Shown piece by piece: positions 1 to 5,776 of a stretch of 6,372 nucleotides of DNA. A program made the translations under genes and the position numbers. Numbering within the stretch: position 1 is the stretch's first letter; the number at the start of each line of letters is the position of its first letter. The notes beneath the pieces are model-generated. The model was not told where the DNA came from. It did not search any database and saw only the letters and a program-made list of their open reading frames with translations. The stretch comes from an uncultured Lachnospiraceae bacterium (lineage in GTDB: Bacteria; Bacillota; Clostridia; Lachnospirales; Lachnospiraceae). Location of the stretch: the NCBI GenBank assembly GCA_900539175.1, contig UQAW01000131.1, positions 1 to 6,372 of the forward strand, given 5' to 3'.

Positions 1-5
1 GCCAT
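1..5 (-). CDS. First codon of a gene leaving the left edge (5' end only)
   Basis: An ATG at 5-3 on the minus strand sits 10 bases downstream of a perfect AGGAGG Shine-Dalgarno sequence at 21-16. The protein would begin Met-Ala, or another residue with a GC-initial codon. Nothing can be said about its product. By position it would be the next gene of this all-minus-strand locus, lying downstream of the decayed RHS remnant at 450-362. A chance ATG after such a good ribosome binding site is possible but unlikely. Confidence 0.5.
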
Positions 6-361
6 AATAAAAGGCCCTCCTATGATTTTTTATTTTATCACAGAAGAACCTTTTTGAGTGATTTTACAGAAAAACTTTCATACTCTCCCTAAAGAAGGGG
101 AACTGCCGCTTATTCTTATGGATGGGAGACTTCTCGCATATCTGCAACTACATAAATCCCTGAATCAACCACTCCTTTTGAAAATCATTGCATACCGCCC
201 AGATTAAAATGAACCATGGAAAACTACAACCTTTTTACAGTAATTTATTTACAATATGTATGTATAAAATAGTATAACCCTTGGAACCCGCAAATCATGA
301 GAAAGCAACCCAAATAGGGTGGATTTCTAATGCTTTCAGAATCGAGTGCATTGCAATCTAT
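6..361. other. Gene-poor spacer upstream of the left-edge gene
   Basis: I see no complete gene here. On the minus strand it probably holds the leader and promoter of the gene starting at 5. The best promoter-like pair is TTGTAG (229-224), 17 bases, TAATCT (206-201), which would give a leader of about 190 bases; this is a weak match. A short minus-strand stretch around 175-119 reads as protein-like text (VVDSGIYVVADMREVSHP) before a stop, and may be a fragment of a decayed gene I cannot identify. No clear terminator hairpin with a T-run was found. Confidence 0.35.
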
Positions 362-450
362 CATTTCTGCCAGTCTGCCCCACCCCATCTGTTACACTGA
401 TAGCTTACCACCTGTATTACTGTTCTATCAATCAAGTCCGACGATAGGAC
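362..450 (-). pseudogene. Decayed RHS core remnant
   Basis: The minus-strand reading around 437-380 gives DLIDRTVIQVVSYQCNRWG. This matches IIGLVDSMGTQVVSYQYDSWG of the longer RHS core pseudogene in this window (its copy lies near 3380-3310). At DNA level both share the uninterrupted string CAGGTGGTAAGCTATCAGT, which makes common origin secure for the central part. The rest has drifted, and the frame ends at a TGA just after Gln-Lys. No toxin or core end follows. The frame is the same as that of the truncated hydrolase upstream (849-526), separated from it by one TAA and then open throughout. It is a scar of an old RHS gene, not a functional gene. Confidence 0.8.
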
Positions 451-525
451 TCTGGTACTTATGTATGTAAGTCGTGCATCATATAAAGCTTTGAACCCCC
501 TCTCATAATCCAACAGTCTACCGCA

Positions 526-849
526 TTATTTTAACAGATCATTTACCTTTGCCTGAACTGCATCATAATCATATCCGGCATTCTCAACCCAGATACCCAT
601 TTTCCTAGCCGCTTCAATCAGATAATAACAACTGATCTCAACAGGCATAATATCGGTATAATCAAGCCTGATTGCCAATGCGGACCATGTTGCAGCACAC
701 CAGGCCCAGCCATAAGCCATCTTTATACCCCGTGGAAATTTCCCGGTGTAACTGTTATAAATGTCAATGATGGATTTATAAGATCCATCCGCTTCGTTCT
801 TACCAAGCCAGGATCTGGCAAGAGTAACAACTGCATTTCTGCTTCTCAT
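526..849 (-). CDS. Truncated phage-type cell-wall hydrolase (CHAP/NlpC-P60-like N-terminal half)
   Basis: The 107-residue product resembles the N-terminal half of phage and prophage peptidoglycan hydrolases with a papain-like (CHAP or NlpC/P60-type) catalytic domain. The features are an initial helix (ARSWLGKNEADGSYKSII, residues 11-28), then YGWAWCAATWSALAI (46-60) with Cys51 as the expected nucleophile, then a Pro-Val-Glu-Ile-Ser-Cys segment and a MGIWVEN strand (84-90). In intact relatives the text continues into a PGD-type turn and a catalytic His. Here it switches at residue 91 to GYDYDAVQAKVNDLLK and stops, so the His half is missing and hydrolase activity is doubtful. The tail resembles a linker preceding cell-wall-binding modules, which suggests an internal deletion; that part is inference. 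The start is supported by AAAGAGG (864-858) eight bases upstream of ATG. There is no signal peptide, as is usual for phage endolysins. Confidence 0.7.
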   Translation of the reverse strand: MRSRNAVVTLARSWLGKNEADGSYKSIIDIYNSYTGKFPRGIKMAYGWAWCAATWSALAIRLDYTDIMPVEISCYYLIEAARKMGIWVENAGYDYDAVQAKVNDLLK

Positions 850-945
850 TTTTATCGCCTCTTTCGTTTTATATCGTTATACTGTGTGATCAATTTCACG
901 TTCATTTCTTCCTCCGCATTCGTAAAAAATCCCTGAAAGGGGTAC

Positions 946-985
946 AAAAAGGGAAGCAACCGTGAAAGAGCCACGAATCGCTCCC
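946..985 (-). terminator. Rho-independent terminator after the membrane protein gene
   Basis: On the minus strand, GGGAGCGATTCGTG (985-972) pairs with CACGGTTGCTTCCC (964-951) with two small bulges and wobble pairs around a GCTCTTT loop. TTTTT follows directly (950-946). A second, very short stem CCCT-TTC-AGGG with a run of six T follows at about 941-925 and may act as backup. It lies just after the stop of the 1665-1018 gene and before the hydrolase fragment, so it separates the two transcription units. Confidence 0.75.
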
Positions 986-1017
986 ATTTCTACTGCCATA
1001 ATTCTTTCATAAGTTCA

Positions 1018-1665
1018 TCAAATGATATATTTTACTTTACAGATTTCATACATTTGATATCTTATATTACCTCCCTTTTCTTTTTTTCCGTTCCCCGACA
1101 CCAGTACATCAGAAATCATTTCACCATCATCCAACATTCTGACTGTCGCAAACGTCTTCCTCTTCTTTTTATATGTTTTTACAATTTCGCACTTTCCCAC
1201 TTTACAAGGATACGGTTCTCCATCTGGTAAAATGTAAAATTTAAAATTATATCTGTTCATAATTTTATAGTGGTCAATAAAACTTTTATGAGAAGCCCGA
1301 AAAAGCATAAACATACCAAACACTCCATCCAACATCAAAAAAGAAAATGCCAGCTTTGGACCATACTCCCCCATCAAGAACATAGCCGGAAGCAGCACGG
1401 TATGAAGAACTAAGCTTAAAAAAATCTCTATTCCCATAATATAAATCTCTTTCGGCAGCTCTTTGTCCGGATGATCGCCGTTAAAAGGAAACATCCATTT
1501 TAAGAATTTGGGTTTCACACATTGTTCTCTTGGATAATCGCTTATTATCTCTCTGTAAAATGAAGGAAATGTATTATGAACAGCTCCATAAAATATCCAA
1601 ACACTCATCAACCATATTCCAATTATTGGAAACTCAAAATGCAAACACACGAATATTGCTATCAT
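1018..1665 (-). CDS. Three-helix membrane protein of unknown function
   Basis: I do not recognise the family. The product (215 residues from ATG at 1665) has hydrophobic segments at about 2-29, 75-98 and 103-122, numbered from that ATG. A cytosol-like basic loop lies between the first two (SFYREIISDYPREQCVKPKFLKW region). The hydrophilic Lys-rich C-terminal half is about 90 residues and predicted to be beta-rich, containing GEPYPCKVGKCEIVKTYKKK and ending in KVKYII. It follows an RHS-core scar (1792-1706), so it could be an orphan immunity protein against a membrane- or envelope-acting toxin; this rests on context alone. The start is uncertain. TTG at 1668 and ATG at 1665 have only a weak GAGTGA upstream, whereas an in-frame ATG at 1689 has an excellent GAGGAGGAG site but meets a TGA after five codons. 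The gene may therefore be 5'-damaged, or it may be translated by re-initiation. Confidence 0.75.
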   Translation of the reverse strand: MIAIFVCLHFEFPIIGIWLMSVWIFYGAVHNTFPSFYREIISDYPREQCVKPKFLKWMFPFNGDHPDKELPKEIYIMGIEIFLSLVLHTVLLPAMFLMGEYGPKLAFSFLMLDGVFGMFMLFRASHKSFIDHYKIMNRYNFKFYILPDGEPYPCKVGKCEIVKTYKKKRKTFATVRMLDDGEMISDVLVSGNGKKEKGGNIRYQMYEICKVKYII

Positions 1666-1671
1666 CAATAT

Positions 1672-1704
1672 TCACTCTATACGCTCCATCGCACACTCCT
1701 CCTC
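1672..1704 (-). promoter_or_regulatory. Strong ribosome binding site with a five-codon mini-ORF (MERIE-stop)
   Basis: GAGGAGGAG at 1704-1696 is followed after six bases by ATG (1689-1687), which encodes Met-Glu-Arg-Ile-Glu and then TGA (1674-1672). The frame continues without further stops into the membrane protein (Ile-Leu-Met-Ile-Ala). Two readings fit. Either TGA replaced an ancestral sense codon (for example TGG) and the true start was at 1689, or the mini-ORF delivers ribosomes that re-initiate at TTG/ATG only a few bases downstream. The strength and spacing of the site show that translation was once meant to begin here. Confidence 0.6.
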
Positions 1705-1705
1705 A

Positions 1706-1792
1706 TAAAATATTTGGATCCAAAAGTATTTCGTCCACATAATACTATCCAATCCTTTCATCCCATCAGTACTTTCTATACAAGAATGGAGT
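1706..1792 (-). pseudogene. Decayed RHS core-end remnant
   Basis: Read on the minus strand from 1792, the frame gives TPFLYRKY, stop, WDERIG, stop, YYVDEILLDPNIL, stop. This lines up residue by residue with NPFRYREYCWDEETGLYYVNSRYYDP, the hallmark end of the RHS core as seen in this window at the end of the long pseudogene and at the right edge. The two internal stops (TGA 1768-1766 for Cys; TAG 1747-1745 for Leu) fall exactly where sense codons stand in the intact copies. Nothing resembling a toxin tip follows; the ribosome binding site of the membrane protein gene comes next. The toxin part was evidently lost and the core has drifted. Confidence 0.85.
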
Positions 1793-1854
1793 CCGGCAAT
1801 TCAATTCACTCCCCATGGTATGGTGAATACCTTCTCAAACAAAATTTCTATCTA

Positions 1855-2358
1855 CTAAACGTTCCACCCTATATCCACTCCAAAATACTTCATATAGGAA
1901 AGCAGGATTAATACCTGTCCATCTTTTTCTCCTGTCATTTCATCTGTCACGGCAATATTTGCTGTGTTATCAAAAACAGAACAAATGCTCCCATGTATTT
2001 CTTCATCCATAAATCTAATCCAGAATGACTTACTCTTACTATATATCCACTTCAGGAATGCCTTTTTTATATCAACTTCACCATCAAAATTTAAATATTC
2101 ACCTTTTTCTTCTTGCTTCTCTGAGAGCAGCAGAATTTTGTTTAAATAATATGGCATATCCAAAACATCAGATATTTTTTCTATCGCCAAATAAACATGT
2201 GCGGACTTGATACCTCTATAGTCTATATTACATAATACAATTCCATTTTCATCATATCCTTCAACAACACCCACAAGATAATCATCTAATAAATCATCCT
2301 TTAATTGAAGACTAATTAATTCCTTACTCTGATATGCCTTTTCTATTCTATCATTCAT
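1855..2358 (-). CDS. Small acidic protein B2, putative orphan immunity protein
   Basis: This is a 167-residue cytosolic protein with no signal peptide or membrane segment. The family name is not recognised. It is a diverged paralogue of the gene just upstream (2896-2351). Both have an N-terminal beta-rich part with the shared pattern YDEN..VL..IDY.G (here YDENGIVLCNIDYRG, residues 35-49), then a Tyr-Leu-rich helix and a Trp-containing helix (KWIYSKSKSFWIRF). The chosen ATG at 2358 overlaps the end of the upstream gene by eight bases and has AAAAGG about ten bases ahead, which suggests translational coupling. The open frame extends up to 2418, but the ATG near 2367 has no spaced ribosome binding site. 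Context, namely an RHS pseudogene upstream and an RHS scar just downstream, makes an immunity role the best guess, but no partner toxin is present. Confidence 0.75.
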   Translation of the reverse strand: MNDRIEKAYQSKELISLQLKDDLLDDYLVGVVEGYDENGIVLCNIDYRGIKSAHVYLAIEKISDVLDMPYYLNKILLLSEKQEEKGEYLNFDGEVDIKKAFLKWIYSKSKSFWIRFMDEEIHGSICSVFDNTANIAVTDEMTGEKDGQVLILLSYMKYFGVDIGWNV

Positions 2359-2896
2359 CTTCAACATTCCTTTTGCGTTTATATACCATCTCCGCATCCC
2401 GGGAGCGTCTCGAATCAATCCGGATATAGCTTGCTTTTTTGGGTTCTACATATGTACTTCCCTGTCCTGTTTTACATTCATACTGGTCAATTCTTGTAAT
2501 TTTATAAGTATCCGGATTTTCCAAATAACCACTTACTTCTAAACTGTCATCAAAGAATCCCATTGTAACAACCTTTTTGTTAGTAAACGCCCAATAAAAT
2601 AAATCGTCCATAAAGGAAACATCTTCTTCACAAAACTTTACTGCCTCATGTTTTTGTTCCTTTAAATAGTACAATTGCTCAATTCTTTTTTCATAAGCTG
2701 ATTCAAAATCAATCCTATAAACACCTTCTCTCCGTAAAAGAAGATAACCATCATTTTCACCATAATAATCGATACATGCTAAAACCAGCTCATTTTCATC
2801 ATAAACCACAATGAATCCGCAGACGAACTCTTCTTCTATATCTTCAGAATATAATGTAACAACTGTATTTTTAAGCATTTCATCAAATATTATCAT
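2351..2896 (-). CDS. Small acidic protein B1, putative orphan immunity protein
   Basis: The product is 181 residues, acidic through most of its length and predicted cytosolic. I cannot assign a family. The N-terminal 50 residues are strand-rich with YDENELVLACIDYYG (32-46), the motif shared with B2. A helical EKRIEQLYYLKEQKHEAVKF segment follows, then an aromatic DDLFYWAF segment, and the tail is basic (RIDSRRSRDAE, YKRKRNVEDE). ATG at 2896 follows GAGGTG (2910-2905) by eight bases, a well-placed ribosome binding site. Upstream is an inverted repeat (2920-2961) and then the cut end of the RHS pseudogene. B1 and B2 form a two-gene unit. Being small, single-domain and directly behind an RHS core is typical of immunity genes in polymorphic toxin loci; binding to any toxin is inferred. 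Confidence 0.78.
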   Translation of the reverse strand: MIIFDEMLKNTVVTLYSEDIEEEFVCGFIVVYDENELVLACIDYYGENDGYLLLRREGVYRIDFESAYEKRIEQLYYLKEQKHEAVKFCEEDVSFMDDLFYWAFTNKKVVTMGFFDDSLEVSGYLENPDTYKITRIDQYECKTGQGSTYVEPKKASYIRIDSRRSRDAEMVYKRKRNVEDE

Positions 2897-2919
2897 TTTG
2901 CTATCACCTCTCGACTTTG

Positions 2920-2961
2920 GACTAGAATAGTACCCATTAGAAAATAAGTACCATTCTAGTC
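2920..2961 (-). repeat. 14-base inverted repeat in the leader of gene B1
   Basis: Arms at 2920-2933 and 2948-2961 are GACTAGAATAGTAC and GTACCATTCTAGTC on the plus strand, separated by 14 bases. The single imperfect position is A opposite C on the plus strand but G opposite U in a minus-strand RNA. The hairpin is therefore unbroken only in the transcript running toward B1. It ends ten bases before the GAGGTG ribosome binding site and has no T-run after it, so it is not a simple terminator. It could be an mRNA leader structure, a protein-binding operator or the scar of a small mobile element. Confidence 0.7.
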
Positions 2962-3091
2962 TTTAAATATTTTGTAACTGTTCAGTACTTGCAACGCTAC
3001 CATTTCATAATATACGCAGATTGATATAAACTTGTAGTTTTGCACCAAAAAAGTTCGGTTTTTTCTCTTCCAAACATCTTGAAGTATACAG

Positions 3092-3191
3092 TCACCTAAA
3101 TAACCTCATTATTTTCAACTCAATTTCTTCGTTTATTACTTCTTGATTTAAAACTACTTTTGTTTCTAGCTTTACTTCCTCCTTGATCTAG
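3092..3191 (-). other. Post-RHS junction sequence, possible toxin-tip residue
   Basis: Immediately after the RHS pseudogene's terminal TAG, two minus-strand frames stay open. The same frame gives a basic tail, GGSKARNKSSFKSRSNKRRN, ending at TGA 3122-3120. A neighbouring frame gives 31 codons (from about 3187) of charged text such as EEVKLETKVVLNQEVINEE, ending at TGA 3094-3092. Either could be the last residues of a deleted toxin tip, but both are too short to assign. The remainder up to the B1 leader (2962-3091) is AT-rich with no recognisable gene. Confidence 0.3.
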
Positions 3192-4439
3192 CTACCGACT
3201 GTTCACATAGTATAATCCTGTTTCTTCATCCCAACAATACTCTCGATACCGGAACGGGTTTTTACTTCCCACTCCGTCCGCAGTCGCGTCTGTCATAGCA
3301 ACCGGCTTGCCCCAACTGTCATACTGATAGCTTACCACCTGTGTTCCCATACTGTCAACCAGACCTATGATATCATTCTGACAGTTGTGCAGGTAATAGT
3401 AGAGCTCACTACCAGCTTTCATGGCAAACAGATTTCCTGACTGGTCATAGATAAAATGAAGCTTCTCACTTCCGGTCTCCAACGCCACAATTTTACTTCC
3501 ATTCAGATAGTATCTTGTCTCTGTATCGCCAACCGTTTTCCGAATTCGGATGCCTTCCTGATTATAAGCGTAGGTAACCGATGTACCGTCTTTTTCCACG
3601 CCTTTCAGTTCCCGGCCCTTCTGCCAGGTCATCTGCATTCCCCGGTAGGAAAGCGGATTTCCCATCGTATCGTAGGTAATGCTCTGCCCGTCATATGCGG
3701 TCAGCTGGTCTTTCCATCCGGTTGCCCGGTATGCATAGCTTTTGCTATTTTCTGCTGTTCCCACACTTCCCGTAGTGTAAGCATATTCTTCCTTACTGGT
3801 CAGGTTGCCGCCCGCATCATAGGTGTAAACGATGGTTTTGTCCAGCCATCTGTTATCCTCACGGATCAGCTGGCTCAGTTCATCATAGGTATATCTCACC
3901 TTTTCTGTTTTGGCAGCCGAATCAGAATTCTTTTCATGGATATGTGTGATATTTTCAAGTCCGTCATATGTATAGTACAGAGTCTGTGTACCGTCCACGG
4001 TCAGTCCATAGAATAATCCAGGCTTCTGGTTTTTGTCCGCATCTCCGTAGATCACTTTATTTAGCAGACCATTATTGTTCCAGTATTCGGTGCGCTCCGG
4101 TGTGGTTCCTCCTGCACTGGCAGAAGCCTGATTGCCGTAAACATCCTAAATATAAGCGTAAGTGAATCCGTTATGTCCGATGATTTTCAGCCTGTCCTTA
4201 TCATACGTGTAAGTAACTCTAGCCTCCCTCACCTGGGTGAGCAGACGGTCATCCGCATCATAGATGTTTGTCGTTATGTATCCGCATCTGTCAGTGACCG
4301 TCATCACCTGCTTTCTTCTTCCCGTATAGGTCATGAAGAATTCGATCCGGTTGCCTCAGGCTTCCACGCTCCACTGCCAATTTCTGCCCGGAGCCACATA
4401 TTCTGGCTACCTGACCGGGATCATATCGGTCCCTGCCAT
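3192..4439 (-). pseudogene. Headless RHS/YD-repeat core pseudogene
   Basis: One frame on the minus strand reads as an RHS/YD-repeat protein over about 415 codons. It has many YD units (YTYDGLENITHI, YTYDELSQLIRED, YTYDAGGNLTSKEE, ITYDTMGNPLSYRG, FIYDQSGNLFAMKAG, YQYDSWGKPVAMTD) and the core end CWDEETGLYYVNSR. Such proteins build a large beta-cage shell that encloses a C-terminal toxin. This copy cannot do so. It has no N-terminus or start signal, and it is broken by in-frame TAG (4409-4407), TGA (4358-4356) and TAG (4148-4146, in AYI-stop-DVYGNQ where a Tyr codon is expected). It stops at TAG 3194-3192 exactly where intact copies continue YYDPE. Its GC content looks clearly higher than that of the flanking small genes. 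The start of homology coincides with the truncated 3' end of gene A'. A downstream in-frame ATG at 4055 would give a 287-residue open frame, but I see no reason to think it is expressed. Confidence 0.88.
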
Positions 4440-4870
4440 AATAGTAATTCTTTAAGTTCATTCATATCCTCATAGATATCATCTACATCATCAATTAATT
4501 CATATGGAGACTTATTAAAAGGAAAACCTATTCCAGAAACTCCCCAATCTGCCCACAGTGGATAATAATCAACTTCTCCATCATAGATTGGTACTTCTAC
4601 TACATCACCGTTTTTTTTAATTTCACAATATACAGAACAAGAATACGCTGGACAAAACGCTATTCTATTTTTAGACGATGTTTTTTTCAACATATTGTCC
4701 CAATGCAAAAAGATATCTACAGTAAAACCAAACTTCTCAAAAAAACCTCTGTAACTTTCATCTATGATTTGGGTATAAACTTTTAGCATTTTCTCCTCAT
4801 GCTGTATTATTTTTTCCTCCATATCAACTGGATATCTGAATAAATTCTTAACTAGTTCTAATATTTTCAT
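4421..4870 (-). CDS. Small acidic protein A', putative orphan immunity protein fused at its 3' end to RHS DNA
   Basis: A 149-residue cytosolic protein, family not recognised, is a diverged paralogue of gene A (5471-5061). Shared features are a HEEKM-type helix near the N-terminus, an F.K.G segment, a strand pair with SCSVYCEIKKNGDVVEV, the pattern YYPLWADWGVSGIG (WSWGI in A) and an acidic C-terminal helix (DDVDDIYEDMNELKELL). The last residues (LWQGPI) are encoded by the start of the RHS pseudogene, so the native C-terminus was probably replaced by a few residues; the fold may survive. ATG at 4870 gives an N-terminus similar in length to A. TTG at 4894, with AAAGG seven bases ahead, is an alternative, and the frame stays open back to a TAG at 5011-5009. 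No stop or terminator separates it from the RHS sequence. Confidence 0.75.
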   Translation of the reverse strand: MKILELVKNLFRYPVDMEEKIIQHEEKMLKVYTQIIDESYRGFFEKFGFTVDIFLHWDNMLKKTSSKNRIAFCPAYSCSVYCEIKKNGDVVEVPIYDGEVDYYPLWADWGVSGIGFPFNKSPYELIDDVDDIYEDMNELKELLLWQGPI

Positions 4871-5008
4871 ATTCTTTTCCCAAAAATACTCCAATGTTTT
4901 GCCTTTTTTTAGAAACTGACCAAATTTTATTATGATAAGACCACCGATTTTTTTGCCAATGCCATATCTGATGAGACGCCTCCCTATTTTTATGGGGCGA
5001 ATGTAATT

Positions 5009-5030
5009 CTATCAATCAGACTATTATTAC
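5009..5030 (-). pseudogene. Possible minimal RHS core scar
   Basis: On the minus strand GTAATAATAGTCTGATTGATAG resembles the RHS core segment GATATCATAGGTCTGGTTGACAG (encoding DIIGLVDS) with one gap. It also shares the exact 12-mer TTCTATCAATCA (plus strand) with the scar at 450-362, including the same Leu-Ile-Asp-Arg reading. It lies between genes A and A', just where a scar would be expected if A' was once behind its own RHS copy. The match is short, so chance cannot be excluded. Confidence 0.35.
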
Positions 5031-5060
5031 AATACACATACAAATTCTAATGAACACCAC

Positions 5061-5471
5061 CTATTGCTTTTTCAGATATTCCAACGCTCCGGCATATAAT
5101 TCTGCAATATCTCGTTCTATATCTTCTGACTCATCCCACAAACACACCTCTTTTCTAAACCATTCCCTGGATACCGAACAAATACCCCAACTCCAAATCA
5201 GGGTAAAATATTCTTCTTCATCTGTACAGATCACTTCCCCATCTTTATATATTCCGCAAGAAACTGAACTTACATATCCATTTTTGGATCTATCAGAGGA
5301 CTTTCCATTTAAGTTGTATTTTTGAAACCCAAATTCTAATTCACATCCAATTTTTGAAAACTGTTCTTTATACTGTTCTATTTTTTTTTCATATAATAAC
5401 TTCATTTTTTTCTCATGACTATCTATAATTTGCTCAGACTCTTTAGAATACACAAAAGATTTATACAGCAT
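5061..5471 (-). CDS. Small acidic protein A, probable cognate immunity protein of the RHS toxin
   Basis: The 136-residue product has no signal peptide or membrane segment. It consists of a charged N-terminal helix (SHEKKMKLLYEKKIEQYKEQ, 18-37), a middle strand region (VSCGIYKDGEVIC, 70-82), the motif LIWSWGI (91-97) and an acidic helical tail (DESEDIERDIAELYAGALEY). It matches A' across most of its length at low identity, about a fifth to a quarter by eye. It is the first gene after the RHS toxin tip, the canonical position of an immunity gene, which would bind and neutralise that tip in the cytoplasm. ATG at 5471 follows GGGAG (5484-5480) by eight bases. A hairpin terminator lies between toxin and immunity gene, and a TATAAT at 5509-5504 may give it its own promoter. 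The family name is unknown to me; the role is inferred from position. Confidence 0.8.
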   Translation of the reverse strand: MLYKSFVYSKESEQIIDSHEKKMKLLYEKKIEQYKEQFSKIGCELEFGFQKYNLNGKSSDRSKNGYVSSVSCGIYKDGEVICTDEEEYFTLIWSWGICSVSREWFRKEVCLWDESEDIERDIAELYAGALEYLKKQ

Positions 5472-5503
5472 CCTTGATACTCCCTTCTTCTCATTCCAGA
5501 TTT

Positions 5504-5509
5504 ATTATA
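5504..5509 (-). promoter_or_regulatory. Candidate -10 box for gene A
   Basis: TATAAT on the minus strand, in very AT-rich DNA, lies 32 bases before the ATG of gene A and downstream of the terminator at 5683-5723. At 17-base spacing the -35 position (about 5532-5527) reads GTAAGG, a poor match, so the promoter would be weak or factor-dependent. Support comes mainly from the need to transcribe gene A past the terminator. Confidence 0.35.
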
Positions 5510-5682
5510 ATAAAAATTTTTAATTGCCTTACTAAACTACACATAAATCAATAACAAAATATAACTTTTAAATAAAGGATTCACCTAATAAACTTATTAC
5601 TTCACCAACAGTCATCCATCACCATCCCTATTACCTTCGCAAGAGACTTTTAACTGCTCCGTACTCTTCCAAACTGGTTTTA

Positions 5683-5723
5683 AAAATACAATCTCTCCGG
5701 TCACACCGGGGAGACTGTATTTT
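5683..5723 (-). terminator. Strong hairpin terminator after the RHS toxin gene
   Basis: The minus strand reads AAAATACAGTCTCCCCGG, loop TGTGA, CCGGAGAGATTGTATTTT, followed by one more T and then AAAA. The 18-base arms pair apart from one G-U and one C-A position, with a GC-rich top and an A-tract/T-tract base. It starts 53 bases after the toxin stop codon. The A/T-flanked symmetry would let it work in both directions, although no convergent gene is present here. It lies between toxin and immunity gene, which is unusual. Confidence 0.85.
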
Positions 5724-5776
5724 AAATTAAATTTTAAACTCACAATGACAACCAAATCCTACTTTTATCAATCCAT

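Noticed and set aside
1799..1828. Imperfect inverted repeat around CCATGG downstream of B2
   Set aside because: It pairs only with a four-base bulge and has no T-run, so it is consistent with chance.
1530..2210. Plus-strand open frames across the membrane protein gene and B2
   Set aside because: They overlap well-supported minus-strand genes and scars, and show no recognisable protein character or start signals.
3040..3070. A-run/T-run symmetry (AAAAAAGTTCGGTTTTTT) as a terminator after the RHS pseudogene
   Set aside because: The stem would be almost entirely A-T with a mismatched centre, too weak to call.
4146..4439. Stop-codon recoding (suppressed TAG or TGA) as an explanation for the interrupted RHS frame
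   Set aside because: Both TAG and TGA occur inside the pseudogene, and the same codons end the neighbouring genes normally (TAG for the toxin, A and B2; TGA for B1, A' and the membrane protein). The fragment also lacks an N-terminus.
3456..4475. Long plus-strand open frames opposite the RHS pseudogene
   Set aside because: They mirror the minus-strand YD-repeat codons, lack convincing ribosome binding sites and read as Cys/His/Ser-rich text without domains.
4977..4999. CGCC...GGCG inverted repeat between A and A' as a terminator
   Set aside because: The stem is short and bulged and no T-run follows it in either direction.
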